NCBI RefSeq assembly: GCF_040253635.1
Contig: NZ_JBEJGX010000003.1
Coordinates: forward strand, 6,721,501 to 6,785,500
Direction of reading: 5' to 3'
Length of the DNA stretch: 64,000 nt
From: Streptomyces sp. Edi2
GTDB taxonomy: Bacteria > Actinomycetota > Actinomycetes > Streptomycetales > Streptomycetaceae
Shown here: one piece after another, positions 47,240-54,572 of the stretch
How the letters are laid out: each line of letters begins with the position of its first letter
Position numbering within the stretch: the first letter of the stretch is position 1
Made by a program: the position numbers and the translations under genes
Notes under the pieces: model-generated
The model's database searches: none
Told to the model about the DNA's origin: nothing
Seen by the model: only the letters and a program-made list of their open reading frames with translations

Positions 47240-49399
47240 ATGGACCATCTGGAGCTCCGCACTGAAGCCGACACCATCCTCGCTGAGCTGGTCGGTGACC
47301 CCGGGGGTTCGGCGCGGTTGCGGGAGGATCAGTGGCAGGCGGTGGCGGCGCTGGTGGAGGAGCGCCGACGGGCGCTGGTGGTGCAGCGTACTGGCTGGGG
47401 CAAGTCGGCGGTGTACTTTGTGGCCACTGCTCTGCTGCGCCGGCGTGGCTCCGGGCCGACGGTGATCATCTCGCCGCTGTTGGCGCTGATGCGGAACCAG
47501 GTCGAGTCGGCGGCGCGGGCCGGGATCCAGGCGCGCACGATCAACTCGGCCAATCCGGAGGAGTGGGAAACCATCTACGGGGAGGTCGAGCGCGGCGAGA
47601 CTGACGTTCTCCTCGTAAGTCCGGAACGCCTCAATTCCGTGGATTTTCGCGATCAAGTGCTGCCCAAGCTTGCGGCCACGACTGGCTTGTTGGTGGTTGA
47701 CGAGGCGCACTGTATTTCCGACTGGGGCCATGACTTCCGCCCTGATTACCGCCGCCTGCGCACGATGTTGGCGGAGTTGTCGGCGGGTGTGCCTGTGCTC
47801 GCCACGACGGCGACGGCGAACGCGCGGGTGACCGCGGATGTGGCAGAGCAGCTGGGCACGGGGGGCGGGGATGCTCTGGTGCTGCGGGGGCCGCTGGACC
47901 GGGAAAGTCTGCGGCTCGGGGTGCTCGAGCTGCCCAATGCGGCGCATCGGCTGGCGTGGCTGGGCGAGCGACTAGGGGACCTTCCGGGTTCCGGGATCAT
48001 CTACACGCTGACGGTCGCGGCGGCCGAGGAGGTCGCGGCGTTCCTGCGGCAGAGCGGGTATCCGGTGGCCTCCTACACGGGGAAGACGGAGAACGCCGAC
48101 CGGCTGCAGGCGGAGGAGGATCTGCTGGCGAACCGGGTGAAGGCGCTGGTCGCCACGTCCGCGCTGGGGATGGGCTTCGACAAGCCGGACCTGGGATTTG
48201 TAGTGCATCTGGGGTCACCCTCGTCTCCGATCGCCTATTACCAGCAGGTAGGGCGTGCGGGGCGTGGTGTGGATCATGCGGATGTGCTGCTGCTGCCGGG
48301 GCGGGAGGACGAGGCGATCTGGGCGTACTTCGCTTCGGTGGGCTTCCCGCCCGAGGAGCAGGTGCGGCGCACGCTGGCGGTACTGGAGGAGGCGGGCCGT
48401 CCACTGTCGCTGCCGGCGCTGGAGCCGCTGGTGGATCTTCGGCGCTCGCGCCTGGAGATGATGCTGAAGGTCCTGGACGTGGACGGTGCGGTCAAGCGTG
48501 TGAAGGGGGGCTGGACGGCCACCGGGCAGCCGTGGGCGTACGACGCGGAGCGGTACGCGTGGGTCGCGAAGCAGCGGGCGGCGGAGCAGCAGGCCATGCG
48601 GGACTATGTGGCGACCAGGGGGTGCCGGATGGAGTTCTTGCAGCGGCAGCTGGACGACGAGAAGGCGGTCCCGTGCGGTCGCTGCGACAACTGTGCCGGG
48701 CACTGGCTGGAGGCGGTGGTCTCTTCCTCAGCACTCGCGGCGGCGGCAGGCGAGCTGGACCGTCCGGGGGCAGAGATCGAACCACGCAAGATGTGGCCGA
48801 CCGGGCTCGCCGCGGTCGGCATGGACCTGAAAGGCCGTATTCCCGTGGGCCAGCAGGCGGTCACCGGGCGCGCGTTGGGCAGGCTGTCGGACATCGGCTG
48901 GGGCAACCGCCTGCGCCCCCTGCTGTCGGCGCAGGCCACGGATGGGCCGGTCCCGGAGGACGTGCTGGGTGCCGTCGTGACGGTGCTGGCCGACTGGGCG
49001 CGCTCGCCGGGCGGCTGGGCCAGCGGCTCCTCTGACGCGGTGGCGCGGCCGGTGGGGATCGTCGCCATGCCGTCGCGCACCCGCCCGCAGTTGGTCGGCT
49101 CACTGGCTGAGGGCGTGGCCAGGGTCGGCAGGCTCCCGCTGTTGGGCACCCTGGTCTACACCTCGCAGGCGGATGAGTATGCGGCGCACCGCAGCAACTC
49201 CGCCCAGCGGCTGCGAGCCCTGGCCGCCTCGTTCACCGTGCCCGACGAACTCGCCGCCGCTTTGGCCGGCACTCCCGGCCCGGTCCTGCTCATCGATGAC
49301 TACACCGACTCCGGCTGGACCCTGGCGGTAGGCGCACGCCTCCTGCGTCAGGCCGGTGCCGATCAGGTGCTCCCGCTCGTCCTGGCTCTGGCCGGATAG
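47240..49399 (+). CDS. RecQ-family helicase with C-terminal PRTase-like domain (copy C)
   Basis: A 719-residue protein, the same length as copy B and nearly identical throughout, with scattered substitutions. Walker A (RTGWGKSAVYF), [30 protein letters not shown], the zinc site CGRCDNC and the C-terminal VLLIDDYTDSGWTLAVGARL are all intact. The ATG at 47240 has GGGGG upstream; a TTG at 47228 is also possible. It is convergent with the AbiJ-like gene, 55 bp apart. The changed partner gene with the same helicase suggests cassette exchange. Confidence 0.92.
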   Translation: MDHLELRTEADTILAELVGDPGGSARLREDQWQAVAALVEERRRALVVQRTGWGKSAVYFVATALLRRRGSGPTVIISPLLALMRNQVESAARAGIQARTINSANPEEWETIYGEVERGETDVLLVSPERLNSVDFRDQVLPKLAATTGLLVVDEAHCISDWGHDFRPDYRRLRTMLAELSAGVPVLATTATANARVTADVAEQLGTGGGDALVLRGPLDRESLRLGVLELPNAAHRLAWLGERLGDLPGSGIIYTLTVAAAEEVAAFLRQSGYPVASYTGKTENADRLQAEEDLLANRVKALVATSALGMGFDKPDLGFVVHLGSPSSPIAYYQQVGRAGRGVDHADVLLLPGREDEAIWAYFASVGFPPEEQVRRTLAVLEEAGRPLSLPALEPLVDLRRSRLEMMLKVLDVDGAVKRVKGGWTATGQPWAYDAERYAWVAKQRAAEQQAMRDYVATRGCRMEFLQRQLDDEKAVPCGRCDNCAGHWLEAVVSSSALAAAAGELDRPGAEIEPRKMWPTGLAAVGMDLKGRIPVGQQAVTGRALGRLSDIGWGNRLRPLLSAQATDGPVPEDVLGAVVTVLADWARSPGGWASGSSDAVARPVGIVAMPSRTRPQLVGSLAEGVARVGRLPLLGTLVYTSQADEYAAHRSNSAQRLRALAASFTVPDELAAALAGTPGPVLLIDDYTDSGWTLAVGARLLRQAGADQVLPLVLALAG

Positions 49400-49454
49400 G
49401 CCGCGGCAGGATTCCCGAAGATGGCTGTTGCGGCCAAGGGGCACTAGGGAGAGG

Positions 49455-50738
49455 TCAACGGGGTGGGAAGAGCGTACGGGTGAGGTCTTCGCGGAGCCGC
49501 TCTTTCACGGATGCGGGATCGCTGGTGTGTTCGTGGGCGATCCGGATCGTGTGGATACCACAGCGGGCCCAGTGCCGGTCGCGGTCTTCGTCGTCGGCTT
49601 TGCGGGTTCGGCCGTAGTGGTGCGGGCCGTCGACCTCGATGATGACGGCCCGGCCGTTCCCCAGGACGGTGAAGTCGGGGCTGCGTACACCGGCGTCGCG
49701 CAGCTTGGCCGAGGCGAGCGGCAGGATGGCCATGCCGTTCTGGGTGGGGCGCTCGCGCTGGAGTTCTTGGAGGACGTGGTAGACAGCGAGTTCGGCCCTG
49801 CTGGCGAACACGAGGTCGTCTGCTGTCGGGTATCCCTCGTTGCTCTTCCTTTCCCGGCGTGCCTGGTTGGTCGGGGTGAGGGGGTCAGTGTCTTGGTGCC
49901 GCCAATCCTGGGTGATGCCGGGGAAGGGGCGGAGGGCGGCCTCGACAACGAGCGATTGGACGTCTTCGCGCTCTAGCCGCTTGAGCACGGTTGCCAGCCG
50001 CTGCCAGATCACGTCGGTCACTGCCGTAGTGAACTCGGGTACGAGTGCACGGTCGGCGGTGATGACAGCTTCATAAGTGTCGGCTGTCCAGTTGTCATTG
50101 GGCATCGGATGGAAGATGCCGCCGTCGCGGCGCAGGGTGAGCTTGGCGGAGCGGACGAGGTCGCGAGCCAGCCCCTCACCGTCTTCGTCGAGAAGGTGGT
50201 AGGTCTGGCCGAGGACGAGATCAAGTTTGCTGGCGTCGTCGTCCCTCAGCGGCAATGCGATCAGCGGGCCACCGGTGTTTTCCGGGACCGGCGTGTAGAC
50301 CGGCCGGCCCGACAGGAATGCGTGGGCGCGTAGGGCCCAGCCGTCCGGTGCCAGGAGCCGGTTCAGTTCATCGACACGCCTGGCTGACTGATCGGTGTCG
50401 GCTTGAACCGCGGGGTGGACCGTCCGTGCGAGGAACGCCAGGAGGAACTCGTCGGGTCCCTCAAGAAGTTGGAACCGGGCGTCCTCGAAAACCCAGTCGT
50501 CCTCCCAGTCGAAGTTGCTCACCCGGTGCTGGATGATGTCGCCGCGAGCGGTCGGCCGACGCGAGTCGGTGGAGGGCAAGGCATCCAGGTCGTACAGGCT
50601 CTCCAGGAAGGTGACTTCTTCGAGCCGCCCCCACCATCCGCCCTCTGCGCTGCGCAGGAAGTCGAAGATGTCGCGCCGGGTCACCGCTGTGATCTTCTGC
50701 GAGGTGCCCTGAGCAGGTGAGGTGTCGCGTGGAGTCAT
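49455..50738 (-). CDS. AbiJ-NTD-like / DUF559-like nuclease fusion protein
   Basis: A 427-residue protein. The N-terminal 130 residues (TRRDIFDFLRSAEGGWWGRL, FLESLYDLDALPSTD, FQLLEGPDEFLLAFLARTVH) fit the AbiJ N-terminal domain group found in abortive-infection proteins. The C-terminal 110 residues look like a DUF559/Vsr-type PD-(D/E)xK nuclease: RSPDFTVLGNGRAVIIEVDG, HHYGRTRKADDEDRDRHWAR and IHTIRIAHEHT, with D and ExD as likely metal ligands. The ATG at 50738 begins MTPRDTSPAQG. It is convergent with recQ copy C, the slot taken by an unrelated gene in the other cassette. An abortive-infection effector role is inferred. Confidence 0.78.
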   Translation of the reverse strand: MTPRDTSPAQGTSQKITAVTRRDIFDFLRSAEGGWWGRLEEVTFLESLYDLDALPSTDSRRPTARGDIIQHRVSNFDWEDDWVFEDARFQLLEGPDEFLLAFLARTVHPAVQADTDQSARRVDELNRLLAPDGWALRAHAFLSGRPVYTPVPENTGGPLIALPLRDDDASKLDLVLGQTYHLLDEDGEGLARDLVRSAKLTLRRDGGIFHPMPNDNWTADTYEAVITADRALVPEFTTAVTDVIWQRLATVLKRLEREDVQSLVVEAALRPFPGITQDWRHQDTDPLTPTNQARRERKSNEGYPTADDLVFASRAELAVYHVLQELQRERPTQNGMAILPLASAKLRDAGVRSPDFTVLGNGRAVIIEVDGPHHYGRTRKADDEDRDRHWARCGIHTIRIAHEHTSDPASVKERLREDLTRTLFPPR

Positions 50739-50794
50739 GAACCCAGAATGGCGTGCTGTTTGCCTGTCTGCCGGGTTTTTGTGTCATGCCCATC

Positions 50795-50880
50795 GGGGTA
50801 GCGAATCTGACGTGCAAAACCCTCACGTGGCGGCTGTGGTGGCGGCCCGGCTGCGTGGGAGCAGACCGCCGAATCCAGCG
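50795..50880 (+). pseudogene. Remnant of a serine recombinase gene start
   Basis: From GGGGTA at 50795 through a GTG at 50812, the DNA resembles 37877-37960, the start of the intact recombinase gene, with the same 17-bp spacing from GGGGTA to GTG and a shared CTGACGTGCA. The encoded VQNPHVAAVVAARLRGS parallels VQDFHAALVATRLRSG. Similarity then ends. It marks the end of the second RecQ cassette. Confidence 0.55.
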
Positions 50881-51068
50881 GTCGGCGGCTGTCTGGTTCC
50901 GGTCGCTGTTGCCAGCGGCAAGTGGCGTCAGCGATGGTCGCGTTGATGGTCTGTGCGCCAGACCACAGGACCCAGGCGGCTGACGTGTCCCCTGTCCGGC
51001 AGCTGTGTCACTGACGTCAGCTAGGTTTGACTGGCTGGCCGCTATGGGAGCGATGGAGGGGGAGTCCT

Positions 51069-54000
51069 GTGAGTGATGTGGGCGAGCGGGCGAAGAATCG
51101 CTTGATCATGCTCGATGGCCACTTCGCGCATCCTGTGCGGGTGGAGCACGTCGAGTCGATCGGCGCTGGTGTATTCCTCGTCAGGGTTCGCCACTCAAAT
51201 GGCGCGCCTGATGAAACTCAGGTCTTGGAGTCTGAGCTTGAGGCTGCCCTCGCAAGGGTTGCGCCTAAGTCCGAACTGGTCAATGCGCGGGACCTCTTTC
51301 TGTGGGTGGAGTCTCAGCGTATTAAGCATGCCTTTGCCCACGATCCGCTGTTTGCTGTTTCGATGAGCGGTGTCCGCGGCCTTCCTCATCAAATCGAGGC
51401 CGTCTATAGACACATGCTACCGCAGCCCAGGTTGCGCTTTGTCCTCGCAGATGACCCCGGCGCCGGTAAGACGATTATGGCCGGGCTTCTGCTGAAGGAA
51501 TTGAAACTCCGCGGTGCGGTCGAGCGAATCCTGATCCTTAGCCCTGCTCCACTTACCACACAATGGCAAGATGAATTGCTCGAAAAATTTGATGAGCAGT
51601 TTGAGATTGTGTCCAGTGAGCAGGTTCGCAATCAGGTCGGACAGAGCCCCTGGGGCAGATTCCCGCAGGTCATCAGTAGTATTGATTTCACCAAGAGAGA
51701 TGACGTACGCAACGAGCTGCTCCGTGCACAATGGGACTTGGTCATTGTTGATGAGGCCCACAAGGCGTCGGCCTTTACGAAGCGGGGCAAGGATGAACGA
51801 ATAGTTAAGACCAAGCGATACGTTGTGGTGGAGGGTGTGGCCCAGCAAGCCGATCGGCTGCTGCTGCTCACGGCTACACCGCACTCTGGCGACGAGGATA
51901 GGTTCACACGATTCTTGGGTTTACTCGACCCTGACCAGTTCTCAACGCCCGACCTGGTGAAGAAGCAGATTTCGAACGATGGAAATCCGTATTTTCTGCG
52001 GCGCCAGAAGGAAGACCTTGTGGATGAGCAGAATAATGCGCTGTTCGTCGCGCGGCATGTCTACACGCAGCCATTCCAGCTCTCGCAGGCTGAGTACGAG
52101 CTGTACCAGGACGTCACTGCCTACGTGAACACCTATCTGGGTTCGCGTGGAGGCGCGCGGGGTAACGCCGTGGCTCTCGCGCGGACTGTGCTGCAGCGCC
52201 GTCTCGCTTCAAGTCTGGGGGCGATAAGATCTTCCTTGGCTAAGCGAGCCGATCGCTTGAGTGATCTGGTTGATGAACTGACCACAATGACCAATGCTGA
52301 TCAGAAGCGGCGGTTGGCCTCGCTCGGGCGCATGCCAGCGGATTCAGACTTTGAAGACGATAATGAGGCAGCGTCCGACGATATCGACGAGTTCGTCGAT
52401 GACGCCCTGGCTACCGAAGTCAGCAGTGCAGATCAGATTTCCCAGCTGCGGACGGAAGTGCGCGAACTCCGGAAGCTGGTCGCCCACGCCGACCGAGTCC
52501 GAGCTCAGGGCGACGAACGCAAGCTCGTGGCCCTCCGCGAGTGCTTGGCCAGGGCAGAGTTCGACGAACTAAGGGACGGCCGGGGGAAGCTCCTCATCTT
52601 CACCGAGCACCGCGACACCCTGGACTACCTGGAAGAGAACCTCCGTCGACAGGGCTACTCGGTCTGCACTATTCATGGCGGTCACCCTCCCGCGGAGCGC
52701 AAGAGAATCCAGCACGACTTCCGGCAGAACAAGCAGATTTGCATCGCCACCGAGGCGGCCGGCGAAGGCATCAACCTCCAATTCTGCCACCTGATGATCA
52801 ACTATGACCTTCCTTGGAACCCTGTGCGCCTGGAGCAACGCATGGGGCGAGTACATCGCATCGGCCAGATCGCGGACTGTCGGATCTTCAACTTCTGCGC
52901 CACCAACACGATCGAAGGCCAGTTGTTGGCTAGCCTTCATGCCCGTCTGGAAGCGATGCGGGCCGACCTCCAGGGTCGCGTCTATGACGTGATCGGCGAG
53001 CTCCTTACCATCAACGGCATTGACTTCGAGCGGTTGGTAAAGGAAACCCTGGCCAATCCCACCCGGGCAAACCGGCACGCAGCCGCCGCGGCCATCAATG
53101 GACTCAACGCGGACAAGCTGAAGGAGTATGAGCAGGCCACGGGTATCGCCCTGGCAAGGAAGTACGTAGACATCGACTGGGTGCGTGGCCAGAACTTCCT
53201 CTCCGAAGAACGTCGGCTCATGCCGGAGTACGCAGAGGCGTTCTTCCTGCGTGCTGCGAATCGTCAGCAGCTTCGCGTCGAGCGCCGCGCCGATCAGCTG
53301 CTCCGCGTTGAACATGTCCCTGTTGCTCTGCGCAGCGAGACGCTCATGGCAGTCAAGCACCGGGGGCGTCCCGACACCGAGTACCGCAAGCTCACCTTCA
53401 GGAAGGAGGAGCGCGACCGCGTAGAGAACGAGGATGCAGTGCTGTGCTCTCCCGGCCATCCGCTGTTCGCGGCGCTAACTGAGGCCCTGGAGCGGGACCT
53501 TGCTGCGGACAACGTCCCCCAGGGTGCCGCAGCGTTTGTAGACCCAGGTACTCGTGTCCCCTATTTCGTCCACCTCTTCGCCTATGAGGTGGTGGGTGAG
53601 GACGTCCACGGTGCCCCCGAACTCGCGTACGCAGAGGTCGTCGCGGTGATAGAGGACAGAGACGGTCTCCACCGAGGGCCGGCAGATGTACTACATACGC
53701 TCACGCCTGCGCCCCCTGACGAAGTGCGGAAGGCGGCGTCTCTTGCTCCCGAGCAGATCAAGGCCGCCACCGACTGGTTGCGCGTTCAGGTCCAGCTCCC
53801 GCGGACTGGGGCGGAGCGACACAGTCGACTTGATCAAGCCAAACTTCGGGCCTCCTACCTTGGGGAGGCGATGGATGCGCAGAAGCAGCGTTTGGAGAGC
53901 CGATGGGAGGCGTACGACGTCAAGGTCGCTGCTGGGGACGACTCGTACAGGCTCCAACGGGACAACGCAGCTCGGCAGATCAAGGAACTGAAGCATCGGC

Positions 54001-54572
54001 GGTTGTCCAAGTTGGAGTCCCTCAACCGCCTCGGCGTGGTGCGCTCAGGGAAGGTCACGCACCTCGGCTCTGCCTCTGTAGTGCCCCCCAGCGCGCCAGA
54101 GCATCCTGACGTCGACGTCATGCGCCCCAACAGCAAGGAAGTTGAGGACGCTGCGGTTGCGGTCGCGATGGCTTTCGAGGTGGAGCAGGGATGGGAACCG
54201 GAATACCTCGGACACCTGATGGACGGCAGCGGCTTCGACATTCGCTCGACACGGACGCTTCCCGACGGCAGCACGCAGGTGCGTCGGATCGAGGTGAAGG
54301 GCCGCAGCGCTGCCGCGGGCGATGTGGGCCTGTACCGGACCGAGTGGTACGCGGCCCAGCGATGGGCGGCGGGATTTTGGCTGTATGTCGTCTACAGCGC
54401 GACGACGAGCCCTGTACTGATGAGGGTGCAAGACCCCTACCACACGCTGCCCAACGTGTCAGAGATCCGGCAGGTTACCGGCTATCGCGTACCGGGAGCT
54501 AGCATCCGAGCTCACGCGGTTGTAGAGGCAAGAGCTGCGGAGCGAGAGGAACAGAGTGCGCGACAGCAGTGA
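51069..54572 (+). CDS. SNF2-family helicase with C-terminal DUF3883-like domain (Hma-like operon, helicase)
   Basis: A 1167-residue superfamily 2 protein. Walker A is ADDPGAGKTIMAGLLLKEL (K134), the DEAH box is VDEAHK (D228-H231), and the second motor domain has GRGKLLIFTEHRDTLDYLEE, IATEAAGEGINLQFCH and RLEQRMGRVHRIGQ. The last 110 residues (SGFDIRSTR, RRIEVKGRS, VGLYRTEWYAAQRWAAGFWL) fit DUF3883, common in defence helicases. The GTG at 51069 follows GGAGGGGGAG; the open frame reaches 51027. The stop overlaps the methylase start by 17 bp, so the genes are coupled. DISARM DrmD is related, but the neighbours differ. Confidence 0.9.
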   Translation: MSDVGERAKNRLIMLDGHFAHPVRVEHVESIGAGVFLVRVRHSNGAPDETQVLESELEAALARVAPKSELVNARDLFLWVESQRIKHAFAHDPLFAVSMSGVRGLPHQIEAVYRHMLPQPRLRFVLADDPGAGKTIMAGLLLKELKLRGAVERILILSPAPLTTQWQDELLEKFDEQFEIVSSEQVRNQVGQSPWGRFPQVISSIDFTKRDDVRNELLRAQWDLVIVDEAHKASAFTKRGKDERIVKTKRYVVVEGVAQQADRLLLLTATPHSGDEDRFTRFLGLLDPDQFSTPDLVKKQISNDGNPYFLRRQKEDLVDEQNNALFVARHVYTQPFQLSQAEYELYQDVTAYVNTYLGSRGGARGNAVALARTVLQRRLASSLGAIRSSLAKRADRLSDLVDELTTMTNADQKRRLASLGRMPADSDFEDDNEAASDDIDEFVDDALATEVSSADQISQLRTEVRELRKLVAHADRVRAQGDERKLVALRECLARAEFDELRDGRGKLLIFTEHRDTLDYLEENLRRQGYSVCTIHGGHPPAERKRIQHDFRQNKQICIATEAAGEGINLQFCHLMINYDLPWNPVRLEQRMGRVHRIGQIADCRIFNFCATNTIEGQLLASLHARLEAMRADLQGRVYDVIGELLTINGIDFERLVKETLANPTRANRHAAAAAINGLNADKLKEYEQATGIALARKYVDIDWVRGQNFLSEERRLMPEYAEAFFLRAANRQQLRVERRADQLLRVEHVPVALRSETLMAVKHRGRPDTEYRKLTFRKEERDRVENEDAVLCSPGHPLFAALTEALERDLAADNVPQGAAAFVDPGTRVPYFVHLFAYEVVGEDVHGAPELAYAEVVAVIEDRDGLHRGPADVLHTLTPAPPDEVRKAASLAPEQIKAATDWLRVQVQLPRTGAERHSRLDQAKLRASYLGEAMDAQKQRLESRWEAYDVKVAAGDDSYRLQRDNAARQIKELKHRRLSKLESLNRLGVVRSGKVTHLGSASVVPPSAPEHPDVDVMRPNSKEVEDAAVAVAMAFEVEQGWEPEYLGHLMDGSGFDIRSTRTLPDGSTQVRRIEVKGRSAAAGDVGLYRTEWYAAQRWAAGFWLYVVYSATTSPVLMRVQDPYHTLPNVSEIRQVTGYRVPGASIRAHAVVEARAAEREEQSARQQ

